From contig NC_091014.1 in assembly GCF_041296385.1 (NCBI RefSeq), positions 15,785,578 through 15,849,577 on the forward strand: a stretch of DNA of 64,000 bases, read 5' to 3'. The notes beneath the pieces were generated by a model. The model was not told the DNA's origin. It saw only the letters and a program-made list of their open reading frames with translations, and searched no databases. The stretch comes from Aphelocoma coerulescens. Taxonomy: Eukaryota; Chordata; Aves; Passeriformes; Corvidae. A program made the translations under genes and the position numbers. Shown one piece after another: positions 12,701 through 23,845 of this stretch (position 1 is its first letter; every line of letters begins with the position of its first letter).

Positions 12701-15700
12701 CATTTTAAATCAATGTCATTGCAATACCATCTATCAGACATGAATGGTGAAGTGAAATACTGCTCTTTCAATCACAGAATCGAGTTGCTGTCCTTCACTG
12801 AGGAAGGCCACTTGTTCAAAATCTGAATTCTTTTACTGTAATACAGGGAGATGACATTACTTCAATTTCTTCTAGCTATATGCTCACAGGTTAGTTTACA
12901 GAGTGAATTATCTGGAAGAATCAGTGTAAAAAAAACTCAGACTCTCTTCTTATAAAAATAGCATAATGTATCACATCTTTAGAGGCCTGCACTTCATCCA
13001 TAAAATACTGTGGTATCTGTGATGGATACTGGTGGAAGATTTGAGCACATGTGAGTGAGGCGTATGGCAGAGGGTTGTTGGGTGGTTTTGAGGTAAACAC
13101 TTGGCTTGGCAGTGGCATAGGATGGCACTGTCACTGCAGGCCATCTGTAGAAAGCACAGAGGAAAGAGCAGTCGCCTGACTCAGCTGCAAAGCTTCCAGG
13201 TGCCGGAGCCAGATCTACCCTTCTGTGTCCTTTTCCAGTAAGGGTAACATGTGCTGATACCCTTTGCTGGTGTGTGTGTGGGATTATGCCTCTGGATCAC
13301 TCTCCTCCCACAAGCTGCTGCCTCCCCAGATTCTTTTGTTGAGGCTGTTGTTGTTTCTATGAATTTTAGGTGTCTCTTGCTGATAGAAATGTTGCTGGAT
13401 CCCACATCTTTCCTGTGTCTCCCATTGTCAATTGTGGGTGGTCATAGCCTAGCCTCAGTATTTTTCATGGGAAACTTGTGTGCTTCTCTTTAATCATAAG
13501 TGATATTGGACCGCTTCCATTTTCACATGTTATTTTAAACGTAGAATTTTGTGTGTTGTGTTTTTGTAAAATGCTCCATTCAGTCACACAGGTTTCACTG
13601 TCACCTGCATCACCTTGTCTGCCAGCTGCTGCCCCTAATACACAGAGTGACCCAATCTGCTGCTGGATGCTGCCACATCTGGTCTAGAAGTGAAAAAGCC
13701 AGCATGTCATCTTCAAAGGTCTGCAGCGCACCTGGAAGCAGCAGCTGTAAATGCTCTGATATACTTTGAGTCAATGTGGGAGAATCAGTTTTATTTTTGT
13801 GGCACAAATAAATACTTTCTCATAATCCCTCTCATGTGACAGCAGCAAATAATTTTCTTCAAAAATACCTGTTGAAAGCACAAGTTTGTGCTTTGTTATG
13901 TCCCAGTTCAGTCCTGGCTCTTGCTCAGCTACTTTAGAAGTTTTGTGGGATTTTCTTGATACTGCAAAGCATGGTTTGCAATATGGAAAAACTTACAAGA
14001 ATGCCATCTTCAGTCAGTTGTCAGTTGAGGTCATCATTATGTAAAGCCAGTAGAGAATCTGTTTTCCTGTGGTGTTTCTAAACACTGCCTGGTGAGGGAA
14101 GCATGAGACACATGGGAACTGAGGCCTTATAAGCTGCTGTGAAATGGCCAGTGGTCTGCAGGGTGCAGCTGGGAAGGGGGAGGTGAGCTGGAATGAAGCT
14201 GGGATGCTGCAGGGGACAGTGAGGATGGGATGCCTGCCTTGAGACTTACATTTAGTCAGAAGGTGTATGCAGGTCTGACAGAAGAAAATCTGATGTTGTC
14301 ACTGAGAAGGAGAAAGTAGAATAATTTGTATTTGATGTGAAGGCTTGTATCTTAAACTATTACATCTAAATGAACTAAAATAGTGGTCTTCCCTGGAGCT
14401 GGGACTATCAAGACACATTGCAGTAATACTGATATGCTGATCTCTTCAGTGTTCACATTGCTGTTGGCTTTGTAACAGTAATGTGTACCTAAATGTGTTC
14501 CATTGGAAAAAATTTTTTCTTTCAATTGAAAGCACACTTTTGGTTTCCAAAAGCTTTCAGTAGCAGCATGGTAAACACTTATTTAAACTCATTTTAAAAA
14601 GTAAAAGACAATCTATTCAACCTTGCCACACCTCTTCTGAGGGACCTATACTAAAATTATAAACTATTTTTCCCTAGTTGGATGTTGGTTGTCCCTGAAA
14701 ATCAGGGATGAAAGAAGAGAGCATAGAACATAACCAGCTCTTAGAACTTGCCTTTGTTTTTCTGCTGGTGCTCCCCCAACCCCCATGTTTTCTATCAGTA
14801 TTTACTAGGCTTGTTTGAAAAGATGTATAGGGCCTTACAATTCTTTTGCGAAAAAAGATTATTCTGCAGAAAAAACATATTCTTCTGTTTCTTGTCAAAA
14901 GCTGTCAGCAGTAATGGTGGAGGACGTGAAGTGGCTCTCAGGTTTTACCCTGAACATGTAAAACTAGTAATGAGGAGGAAACTAAAAAATGACAGGAAAA
15001 AAAATAAAACTCAGACCTCCAGGGAGCTGCTGCACAATTGAATACATCATGCTAATGTTACAAAATACTGAATTAATTTTGTCCTATATTTCTTCTAAAT
15101 TAATTTTAATTAAAATGTAATAGTTCATATGAGCAGCTTATAATTGCTTTTTTCCTAGTGTGGTTTGTACAGAATCATTCCAGCTGCTGTCAGTAGAAGA
15201 TGCATTGACTGCATCTGTGTTAGCATTTTGGCTGTGAGCAGCAGCATAGCTCTGCAGTGGGTCTCTTCTCATCTCCTATTGTCATCCCCACCAAAAAGTG
15301 CTGTCAGTGCCTATGGAGTAACTTCCTTCAGGGATGTTAAACCACAGGTCTGTGTGCTCCAGGGATTCATCCAATGTGCTCGGATTCTTTTGGGGATGTG
15401 AAGGTTCAAATCAATGATGGTGCCTCAGGGCAGCTTCTAATAGTCCATGTGTGGCAATGTTCTGCTTAGAGGACTGGGCTAAATCTAGGAGGGCATAAGA
15501 CCTACAAATTACATGTCATGGACCTCTAGGGGCCTCAGCTTCAAACAACTTTGACCTGGTGATCCCTGCTACTGCACTGCCTTACTTGCTGAGATGCACA
15601 CGGTCCTACTGCTTCCTAAACTAGGATGTTGAAAAGCGTTGTTTGAAGTTTGCACCATGTTCGACTTCAGGTAGTCTTAATTTCTTTTAGATAATGCTTA

Positions 15701-16264
15701 ACTTGAAAAGGGTTTAAAAGCAGCATGAAAATCTACTTCACTGAAATTATGAGGAAATGTCTCAGAATTCCTGTATCTTCTTGAAAAATGGGTTTCAAAT
15801 CTCTAAATAATATAATACAGTCTTTATGATCTTCCTTTCTATCTGCTAGGTCTGTGACGCTGCAGAGAAGCAATGAAAATGCATTTGCCCTGCATGCATC
15901 TACCTTGTAGTGCATATTTAATTGGGGAAATAGATTGAGCATTATCTTACACTCTGCTGGACTTCCAGCAGCTTTTTAAAGAATTGCCTTTTAAAATATT
16001 TTGTAAGGAAGCTTCTAATAAACATGGCATTTATGCAATGCCATTCTGTCTTCATTATGCTAAAAATGGTGAAAAAGCTTTCCACTTCATGTGAGAGTTT
16101 GCCTTACATGAAGATTGCTTGCAGATTTATTTCATACTACATGAGAGACCTTGAACTGTGTTATGGAGTGTTTATTAATGATCTTTCTCTATTTCTACCA
16201 TATTCCTCCTTTTGAGATGAGGGTGAGAAAGGGGACCAGAACTGCCTCTGTACAGCACTTAACA
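701..16264 (+). other. SLC2A13: SLC2A13 intron, no gene or clear repeat recognised
   Basis: This is AT-rich single-copy-looking sequence upstream of the SLC2A13 exon. It contains short homopolymers and a small TA run at 5388-5402, but no splice-flanked coding block, RNA gene or mobile element that I can support. A somewhat GC-richer patch at about 13030-13770 has overlapping short open frames on both strands, none with a recognisable domain. Assignment to the SLC2A13 intron is inferred from the single exon at 31909-32017. Confidence 0.6.
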
Positions 16265-16612
16265 ATCATATAATGGTTTGGGTTGAAAGGGACCTTTAGA
16301 GATGGTCAGGTTCCAAATCCCTGCCATAGGCAAGGACACCTTCCACTAGACCAGATTGTTCAACCCCACATCCAATCTGTCCTTGAAAACTTCCAGGGAT
16401 GGGTTATCCACAGCTTTCCTGGGCAACCTGTTCTGGTGCCTCACCAACTTAATGGTAAACAATTTATTTCTTATATCCAATAGAATTTACCCTCTTTTAG
16501 TTTAAAACCATTACCTCTTGTCCTTTCACTGCAGGCACTGGTACAGTGTCTCTCCCCATCTATCTCATAAGCCCCTTTTATATATTGAAAAGATGAAATA
16601 AGCTCTCCTTTA
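16265..16612 (-). mobile_element. CR1 LINE 3' fragment, antisense
   Basis: On the plus strand the segment opens with a decayed copy of the CR1 3' end (atcatataatggtttgggtt), followed by the conserved CR1 landmarks in order: a 'gggacctttagagatggtcagg' equivalent, 'ccttccactagaccag', 'ccagggatgggttatccac' and 'aaaaccattacctcttgtcc'. This order means the element lies on the minus strand and is 5'-truncated near 16610. Substitutions and small gaps are frequent, so the copy is old. Confidence 0.85.
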
Positions 16613-17139
16613 TTTCTTTGTCGTATTTCATACCAGTCATGGAAATTGTCAGTTTAGTATTCTACACTTTCTGTTTTCAATATTGATCTGTATCTTCTGC
16701 AGAGGTTATAAATTTAGGGTAAAAGCTGTCAGTCAAGTATGACTGACAGGTTCTTGATTAATGAAGCCTCGTACTGAAATTGCAAAAAGGAGTACATCAG
16801 CTCTTGGCAGTATGGAGATGGCTGAGTTTTACAGGATTTGTATGTAAGGATGCTTTTCAGTCACTGTTGTTTAAGATAACCATTGAAAGTGCCAAACTGG
16901 CTTTTTTGTTAGTACTGGTTGTAATAACTAGTACCATCACAGATCTTAAGAATGCTGTATGTTTCATGTAAGAATCTTGTGGATGACTGCTGAAGGTTCT
17001 CTAATCCAATCTCTAATCAAAACAGAATAAATTAGAGCAAGTTGTGCAGAACTTTCAGTGAAGTTTTTGACTGTGACCTGTCTCTCTTTCTGTATTTGTT
17101 CATTTCCATGGAACAAAATAAACAGACTTCACACCTAGT
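16613..17139 (+). other. SLC2A13: SLC2A13 intron, nothing recognised
   Basis: This is AT-rich intronic spacer between two CR1 fragments. The short open frame at 16780-16971 has no recognisable domain and no splice context. Confidence 0.6.
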
Positions 17140-17400
17140 CCAAATTTTCTGCATCCCAACTTACCTGTTGCCTTTTGTCCTACCCTTGCACACCTCTGAG
17201 GAGCCTGGGTCTGTTTCCTCCCTGCCCCTCCGTTAGGTATCTGTAGACAGCACAGTCTTTCCCCTTTACCTTCCCTTTTAAAGTGGAACAATCCCAGTTG
17301 ATTCAGCACCTGCTGGATGTTGCGTGCTCCAGCCCATCCACCTTGGTGGTTCCGTTCCAGGCTCAGGCAGCGCTGTGATGTGCTGCTCCTGCTGTGGGGC
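17140..17400 (-). mobile_element. Degenerate CR1 LINE fragment, antisense
   Basis: The stretch keeps CR1 landmarks in diverged form. A 'gttgccttttgtcctaccc' block is followed by 'taggtatctgtagacagcacagtc', then 'gtggaacaatcccagttgattcagc' and 'tgctccagcccatccaccttggtgg'. These match the order of the CR1 3' untranslated and terminal ORF2 region read antisense. It lacks the 3' terminal repeat. Boundaries are approximate and the divergence is high. Confidence 0.6.
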
Positions 17401-19696
17401 TTGCAGCTGCTGGGTAGGGAGGAAGAAATAGTTCCCTGACCTGCTGACAGTGCTCCTGCTCCTCCTACCAGGATGTGTTTGGCCTTCTCTTCTGAAAAAC
17501 ATACTGAGTGATAATGGTTGCCTTAGAGCTCTTTGTGTTTCTGATAGAAGATGGTTAATACTGAAACGTAGTGAATTAGCTAGTACCTTGAGATAAGGAG
17601 TGACTTAGGCTGCAGTTTGGTGAAATATTTAGGTGTGTATCTGTCATTCTGTCTTCAGTGAAACTCAACTTTGTGCTCATGTTCAAATGCTTCCCTTAAA
17701 ATAAAGAAGTTGAAGCAGTTTCTTAAGATGTACTATTTTTAGCTACATGCTGTTTTGCTGGGCTGTCAACTGTATTTCCATTGATGGTGCTGTCCTATTC
17801 TTAGGAAGCCAAAGTTAAAGCACTTTAACCTATAGTGACCTTTTGATTTTTCTTCTCTCTGGGTTTTGGAATCCAGCCGAGCTGTGCTAAAATTATATTG
17901 ATGTCAAAGCAGGTTTTTATAGTCTGTTTAAATGTGGACCTCATCTCTATTTTAACTTTTTCCTTTTATTTTTAATGAAGCTCTTATGCTAATGGCATCT
18001 GATTTTTAAAGTGTGAGAGGAATTTTTTAGGCCCCTAGATAAATTGGGTTTTTTAAACATTTTTAAGGAGATGTTCTAAGCTAAATGTGCTATTAATAAA
18101 GCAAAAAATAAGAGTGGACAACTGATTGTATTCATAAATTTCCATGGAGACTTTCATTGACCTCCAAGTTCCTTTTTCAGTTCTATTAAATTTTCCTTTT
18201 TCCCCCTTCCCTCATGGGAATAGGTTCCTGTGTCTCATTCTTTTGAAGGGCAAGAAGAAGAAATATGTTTTTACTGTTAAACTACTGGCTTAGGGCAGAA
18301 ATAAAGATGTTTCATTTAGAAACAAGGGAGAGAGGGAGTAAAATAATATCACTAAACCAATATTTTTGGCAGAAACAAATTGCAAAAAATGTAAGGCTTG
18401 AAGTGTGTTGTCCAGAAAATAAAATACAATATCTATATAGGTGTTAATACAGTAACAGCTGGGAAGATCAGCTTGAGAGTAGACTACCGACGGGGAGGGA
18501 ACTCTTGAGTCATCAGGTTTTTTAGTGCTCTTTTAATTGAAAAAGAACAGCAGCAGCAACACACACCCCAAAAAATAGCACTCCTGAAACTGCCCTGACT
18601 GCTGTTTTCCATTAAGTCCCTTTCTTCCACTTAAAATGAAAGAAAAAAGCCTTCTAATTCCAGATTGCTAAATGTTCTGCCCTGCACTTCACTACTTGAT
18701 GAGAGAGAGGGGTGGAAAGCTCTTCAGGCTGTTACAACACTTGGCTTATTTTGGTTGTGCGTGCGTAATGCTCCTACATCATCTTATCTTTCCTCCTCTG
18801 CTTTCTGCAGCTTTAAGTGAGGGTCATGTAACTGTTTCCTATGTAAGGCAGTTCTGGAGCAGGCCCTGAAAAAAAATACTGATTTGTAGGCTTCAGGTAT
18901 GCACAAGTCTGCCCTAGTACCTGTTGCATTATTTCTAAGGTACTTTCCACAGCTAGAAAGAAATCACAATGTGACCCTTGCTTTTCTCTGTCCCCAGCCC
19001 AGTTTTCATGTCAATGAAACAGGGAAACCTCCCCCTCGCTCATTCCCCGACCCCACAGGTCTGAAGGTATCACTGTGGGGTCCCTTTTCCCCAGTGCAGA
19101 TTCTAGTTGGTCATTGTGGCTACTTAACGCTCTCTGGCATCGTGTAAATGGCCACTCTTTGTTGTCTGTTTTGTTGTGGTTTCTCTGGTTTTAAAGGACT
19201 TCATTACAGCAGATTCTGTTTTCTGTAGAGAACAAGTCATACAGAGCCAAAATGCACTCTTTTTTTTTGCTTCCTTACTTGCCGCTGCTTCTTGTCCTAT
19301 TCAGAGGTGTTATTAACTGCTGCTGCCTTTGTGCAAGTTCTCAGTCATATAGATTTTCCATCACCAAAGCTTTGTATCAAAGAATGTGGTATCAAAGAAA
19401 ATTTTTTTCCTTTTACAGATAAAAGAAAATGTCTTTGTTTTCAGAACTCCCAAAGACCAACTCAACTTGGGGTCAAAACAAAAAAAAATCTTATTAGGAT
19501 TTCTTTTCACAATGTGTGGATTAAAAAGATTTTTTGGAGAGACCATTTATTTGAAACCCAGGTTTCCCGAGCAAATAAAAACCCCCTTCCAGTTCATCTA
19601 GGCATGGAAAACCTCCTTGCACTACTTAATTCTCTAGAATCTAAGTGGTTATGTCTAAGTAGCTTTTATTTGCTTTTAGAGCAGGCTGTCTGGTTA
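17401..19696 (+). other. SLC2A13: SLC2A13 intron, nothing recognised
   Basis: AT-rich intronic sequence. Between about 17400 and 17500 it stays slightly GC-rich next to the CR1 remnant. The 136-codon open frame at 19292-19702 is low complexity, runs into the adjacent CR1 end, and has no recognisable domain, so I do not call it a gene. Confidence 0.6.
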
Positions 19697-20447
19697 GAAT
19701 AGAATCATAGAATGGTTTGAGTTGGAAGGAGCTTTAAAGATAATTTAGTTCCAACCCCTCTGCCACTGGCAGGGAATCTTCACTAGACCAGGTTGCTCAA
19801 AGCTCCATCCAACCTGGCCTTGCACATTTCCAGGGATGGGGCATCCACAGCTTCTCTGGTCACCCCATTCCAGTGTCTGACCACCCTCACAGTAAAATAT
19901 TTCTTCCTAATCTAATCTAAATGTCTCCCCTTGTAGTTTAAAACCATTCCTCCTAGTCCTATCACTATGTGCTCATGCAAAAAATCCCTCTCCCTCTTTT
20001 TTTATAAGCTTTTAGGTACTGAAAGATTGCAATAACATCTCCCCAGAGCTGTCTCTTCTCTAGGCTGAACAACCCCATCTCTCTTTGCCTGTCTGCAGGA
20101 GAGGTGCTCCAGCTCTGATCATCTTAGTGCCATCCTGCTCCTTTGGACCTGCTGTGCTTCAGTGTTTGTCTTGTGCTGGGGACCCCAGAGCTGGATACAG
20201 CACTTCAGGTGGGGTCTCATGAGGGTAGAGTAGAAAGGCAGAATCCCCTCCCTCTCCCTGCTGCCCACACTACTTTGGATGCAGCCTGGGACACCTTTGG
20301 CTTTCTGGGCTGTGTGCACGTATTGCCAGGTCACATCCTTCTTTTCATCCAGGAGAATCCCAAAGTCCTTCTTGGCAGGGCTGTTCCCAATGAATACTTC
20401 CTCCAGTCTATATGCATACCATTTGATGTTTTTGCTGTAGAAAGCTG
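19697..20447 (-). mobile_element. CR1 LINE 3' end with terminal ORF2 remnant, antisense
   Basis: The plus strand begins with the CR1 3' terminus (agaatcatagaatggtttga) and runs through the usual landmarks: 'agaccaggttgctcaaagc', 'cagggatggggcatccacag', 'aggctgaacaacccc' and 'ctggatacagcacttcag'. It then enters the end of ORF2. At about 750 bp it is the longest CR1 copy in the window. It is 5'-truncated, as is normal for LINE insertions, and contains frame-disrupting changes. Confidence 0.9.
20119..20334 (-). pseudogene. CR1 ORF2 C-terminal remnant (reverse transcriptase tail)
   Basis: The minus-strand frame of about 71 codons carries the CR1/LINE ORF2 tail pattern. A YSTLMRPHL block is followed by a CCIQLWGPQ-like block, which in intact elements follows the reverse transcriptase palm and thumb. 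Only this C-terminal part remains, without the catalytic palm, so it is a non-functional remnant inside the CR1 copy at 19697-20447. Confidence 0.7.
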
Positions 20448-21025
20448 AAAAATGCTAAGACTCAGCTGTTAGGCAAGCTGACAGTCTTTTTTCCTTCTTG
20501 GGTGATGGGGATCTGTGCTGTAAAAAAAAAAGGAAAAAGATCTCAAGCTTTCTCAAAGGGTTAAGAAACTAAATGAGGTAGGAAGTTTCTTCTAGTGCTG
20601 GGAGTAGTTCTTCCAGTGTTACTGGAAACATTTTAAGGTAGTGAGGAAGAGCATGGTACTTAAGTAAAATTGTTTTGTATCTTCACAGGATAATTCAGTT
20701 TTGATCTTAAAGCTGTTTCTATTTTCATTTGATTTGTTAAATTTTACAGAAAGGAAAAATGAATGAAGTTGATACTTTTAGAAAATAATCATATAATAGG
20801 CAAGGGGAGGAAAAGGGTGCTTGTTTTAGTATATTATTCATACACAGGAAATAGTAGTGTTTTAGGGGAGGAGTCCCAGGTGAAGGAAGATTCTGCAGGA
20901 AAAGTTCTGCAGGTGATGCAGAGAAAGCTGTACTAGAAGCTGTCATTTTGTAAGGAAAGGAAAAACAGAAATGATTCCCATGTGTGTCCTCTGTTACTGA
21001 GATCACCAGCCCAAACTTTCTTTTT
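20448..21025 (+). other. SLC2A13: SLC2A13 intron between CR1 and provirus
   Basis: AT-rich intron. Nothing beyond short homopolymers is recognised. The last bases (T-run then TTGG) form the integration target of the provirus. Confidence 0.6.
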
Positions 21026-21029
21026 TTGG
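21026..21029. repeat. 4-bp target-site duplication TTGG (left copy)
   Basis: TTGG abuts the outer edge of the left LTR and is repeated exactly at 27528-27531 outside the right LTR. Four-bp duplications are the rule for gammaretroviruses and class I ERVs, which fits the pol type. Confidence 0.85.
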
Positions 21030-21561
21030 TGAATCGTGCCTCAACCGGGCCAGAAGACACTTCAGAGACAGAGTCAGAGAAGCGGGTATTTGCTTTATTC
21101 GGTGCGCCGGGTGTGTGGGGATTGCTCCTCCAAACACACACCTGGTGCTCTCTACAACACAGTATTAAGGGTTAAATTATGAATATTCATCACATTCCTT
21201 GGGACAGGTGTGGTTAAACAAATTATTTCTCGGAAGTTATTAGCATATGGGCCACACATGCGCTGTGTGTCCTGGTGGTCGCGCTGAGGAAGGCCTCTCC
21301 TCTTCCTCGGGGGTCTTTCTGATGAAGGCCAGTACTCATCCTCGCAGTGAACTTTTCGCCTTTCTCCCTGGGCATGCGTAGTCCTTTGAGGGATGATTCA
21401 GCAATCTCTGAGATGATCCTTGTCCCCTCTATCTTGACAAGATTAGGGTGAATTCGGCTTCTCAGGCTTTGTAATTAACATCTTCTGTCTGAACTAACAT
21501 TGCTGTCTCCCAATAGTTAACTTGTGCTTACATGAGTTAGTTATTGACTGCCCCTTCTTCA
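21030..21561 (-). repeat. 3' LTR of the provirus
   Basis: Read on the minus strand it starts TGAAGAAGGGG and ends CACGATTCA. An AATAAA polyadenylation signal is at 21094-21099, about 64 bases before the LTR end. An AT-rich stretch around 21170-21185 could serve as a TATA-like element but is not a perfect match. It differs from the 5' LTR at 21256 (A here, G at 27222) and 21342 (T here, C at 27308), both transitions. Confidence 0.95.
21094..21099 (-). promoter_or_regulatory. Provirus polyadenylation signal AATAAA in the 3' LTR
   Basis: AATAAA on the minus strand lies in the U5-proximal third of the LTR. The same motif is present in the other LTR. In the 3' LTR it would end proviral transcripts, and because the provirus is antisense it would not terminate SLC2A13 transcripts. 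Confidence 0.6.
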
Positions 21562-21577
21562 ATCCCCCCTTTTCTTT
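21562..21577 (-). promoter_or_regulatory. Polypurine tract (plus-strand primer site)
   Basis: Immediately inside the 3' LTR the minus strand reads AAAGAAAAGGGGGG followed by AT and the LTR start TG. An A/G tract ending in a run of G directly next to U3 is the standard plus-strand priming site of retroviruses. It appears intact. Confidence 0.9.
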
Positions 21578-21681
21578 GGTTATTTGTAATTCTTTACAAA
21601 TCTTGTATGTCTTTAAAGTAACCCTTCTCTATCTTATTTCTAAATTTATACTTGTTTATATTGAGCATAAGCATCGCAATT

Positions 21682-21947
21682 CTAAGTACATAATATCATA
21701 CAACAGTAACTACTAATACAAACAATAAGTAAGAATGCAATAACACAAATAGCTATTACAAACAATTGTTTAAGCCAGGATAAGTTGGGTAACCATGATG
21801 TAAGTTTGTGTCATACCTCTTTAAGCCTTCAAGAAGTGTCATCTAAAGTGATTTGATGCAATGTTCACTTTGGATAAATAATTTTAACAGTTTTCTGGAT
21901 ATGACTATGAGACCTTTTTATCTTAGCCCACCCATCTGTGCTAATAA
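21682..21947 (-). pseudogene. env remnant: C-terminal membrane anchor of the transmembrane subunit, broken
   Basis: On the minus strand a frame running to a stop at 21682-21684 encodes a WLPNLSWLK-type membrane-proximal segment. It is followed by about 20 hydrophobic residues and a short cysteine-containing tail. This layout is typical of the end of a gammaretroviral transmembrane protein. Upstream in the same frame there are TGA stops at 21811-21813, 21829-21831 and 21865-21867. The surface subunit, fusion peptide and most of the ectodomain are absent. The remnant ends at a 16-base T-run (21948-21963, plus strand), which looks like the junction of a large internal deletion joining it to pol. 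It is non-functional. Confidence 0.7.
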
Positions 21948-21963
21948 TTTTTTTTTTTTTTTT
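21948..21963. repeat. 16-bp T-run at the pol/env deletion junction
   Basis: A 16-base T homopolymer (A-tract in provirus sense) separates the end of the RNase H frame from the env remnant, exactly where integrase and most of env are missing. Confidence 0.8.
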
Positions 21964-21972
21964 GTATCTAAT

Positions 21973-22782
21973 TTAAATCATAATTAGAGTTAGGGCTTGG
22001 ATCTGAACTCTACTGGCCACTGCCTTTGCTGTTTTGTCTGCCATAGCATTTCTCAGTTCAGGGATAGTGTTACCCTGGGAGTGTCCCCTACAATGCATTA
22101 TAGCCACTTTTGAAGGTTTTACCACTGCTTCCAGTAACTGCATGATTTCAGTAGCATGCTTAATTTCTTTCTTCTGTGAGGTTAATAAACCTCTTTCTTT
22201 CCAGATAGCCCCGTGAGCATGTACCACCCCAAAAGCATACCTTGAATCCGTCCAAATGTTGATAGGTTTTCCTTCAGCCAACACCAAGGCTCGAGTTAGG
22301 GCTGTTATTTCAGCCTTTTGAGCTGATGTCCCCACATGTAATGGTTTTGCCTCAATGACAGTGTCTGTGGTTGTAATTGTATACCCAGCGAGCTGCTCAC
22401 CATTCTTGATATAACCGCTCCCATCAGTGAACCAGCTGTCTGCATTTTCTAGCGGAGAGTCCTTTAGGTCTGGGCGGCTGGAGTAAACTGCCTCCATGGT
22501 TTCAATGCAGTCATGCTGTACAGGTTCCTCAGTAGCCTTGTCCTGGAGGTAAGCTGCTGGGTTTAAAATGTTAGTTACCTGGATACTCACATCCTCTGAT
22601 TCTGCTAGGACAGCCTGGTATTTGAGAAAGCGAGATGGGGTTAACCAGTGATTTCCTTTCTGTGTGAGCACTGCTGACACTGTGTGAGAGACAAAAACAC
22701 TTATCTGCTGGCCCAGTGTGAACTTGCGAGCTTCTTCTATGTTCAGGGTCCCAGCTGCCACTGCACGCAGGCAGGGGGCCAT
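21973..22782 (-). pseudogene. pol fragment: connection and RNase H domains
   Basis: This open frame of 269 codons holds the connection domain (about residues 1-115) and a gammaretroviral-type RNase H (about 115-255). The four catalytic carboxylates are visible: D120 in FTDGSG, E158 in AEITAL, D179 in TDSRYAF and D249 in MADK, with an HCRGH segment at 230-234. In an active virus this domain degrades the RNA strand during reverse transcription. Here it is separated from the reverse transcriptase frame by a one-base frameshift in a short homopolymer (22774-22778), so the two overlap out of frame over 22743-22782. The frame stops soon after RNase H and no integrase zinc-binding or catalytic core follows. 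The apparent start methionine is incidental. Confidence 0.9.
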
Positions 22783-23573
22783 CCTTGGCTGACCACATCT
22801 AGCTGCTTGGAGAAATAAGCCACTGGCCTTTTGTATGGTCCCAGCTTCTGTGCCAAAAGTCCCAGCGCCAGTCCTTGTCTCTCATGTGAGAACAACAGAA
22901 AAGGTTTAGTGACATCTGGTATGCCCAGTGCTGGAGCTTGCATTAACTCACGTTTCAGGGTTACAAATGCATTATTAGTCTCTGGTGTCCAGCATAGGTG
23001 AGTTCCCCCAGTCTCTTTTAGGAGTTGGTATAAAGGTTTCACAATGAGTCCATAGTTGTAGATCCATAATCTACACCATCCTGTCATTCCCAGAAAAGTT
23101 CTCAGTTCTTTGGTTGTGGTTGGCCTGGGCATTTGACAAATTGCCTCTTTCCTGTTGTCTCCCAAGGCTCTCTCCCCTGCTGCCAGTTCATACCCCAGAT
23201 ATGTAACTTTCTGGAGGACTAGCTGAGCCTTTTCAGGGGAGACTCTATATCCGCTTAGTCCCAGAAAATTTAAAAGACTTACAGTCCAGTTCTTGCAGTC
23301 TTCACGGGTCCTTGTTGCTATCAGTAGATCATCGACGTACTGCAGGAGTGCACCTTCTCCAAGTGGTGGTGTCCAGGCTTCCAGTTCTTGGGATAATTGA
23401 CCTCCAAATATCGTGGGGCTATTTTTGAATCCTTGTGGCAATACAGTCCATGTGAGCTGACTTTTTCTCCCTGTTCTGGGGTTTTCCCATTCAAAGGCAA
23501 AAACTTCCTGACTGCTTTCAGCTAATGGCAGACAAAAGAGAGCATCTTTTAAATCTAAAACTGAAAACCACAC
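22743..23573 (-). pseudogene. pol fragment: reverse transcriptase palm and thumb
   Basis: This 276-codon open frame covers the reverse transcriptase core. Motif A (VLDLKDA) has its catalytic Asp at residue 7, LPQGF is at residues 45-49, and the YVDD box is at residues 79-82. The three catalytic Asp residues are therefore present. The sequence type (LPQGFKNSP, YVDD) is that of class I gammaretrovirus-like ERVs. It begins at a GTG directly after an in-frame TGA (23574-23576), so the start is not a real initiation site; the N-terminal fingers lie upstream in damaged sequence. It ends out of frame where the C-run frameshift joins the RNase H frame. A full polyprotein cannot be made. Confidence 0.92.
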
Positions 23574-23845
23574 TCAGTCACTTTGTAATTTTGTGAGTAA
23601 AGTGTCCTCAGGTCCTGAACTAATCAATAACTTTCATTTGGCTTCTGTACTGGTAGAATTGGGGTATTGCAGGAAGGTCTACACTCTCTCAACAACCTCT
23701 GATTAATAAATGTAGTAATTATTTGTTCTATTCTTACTCATGTTTCATGCCTTAGTGTATATTGTTTAATTGACACTGGTTGTGCCCCTTCCAGTAGTTC
23801 AATAATCACTGGGGGAGCCCTGTTTTGATCTCTGGAATTTCAATA
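23574..23845 (-). pseudogene. pol fragment: N-terminal reverse transcriptase fingers, broken
   Basis: Minus-strand translation shows the conserved beginning of retroviral reverse transcriptase: a GAQPVSIKQY-like block, an ILPVQKPN block and a VQDLR block, in order. The frame is interrupted by TGA at 23738-23740 and 23624-23626, a one-base frameshift near 23600, and TGA at 23574-23576. It continues directly into the better preserved palm region. No protease motif is visible upstream. Confidence 0.75.

Noticed and set aside
19292..19702. 136-codon plus-strand open frame ending at a CR1 boundary
   Set aside because: It overlaps other open frames on both strands, the T-rich and A-rich codons are homopolymer-driven, and it terminates in the CR1 insertion.
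21682..23845. Cluster of TGA stops as possible APOBEC-type G-to-A hypermutation of the provirus
   Set aside because: Some stops could equally come from CpG decay (CGA to TGA), and without a parental sequence the direction of change cannot be shown.
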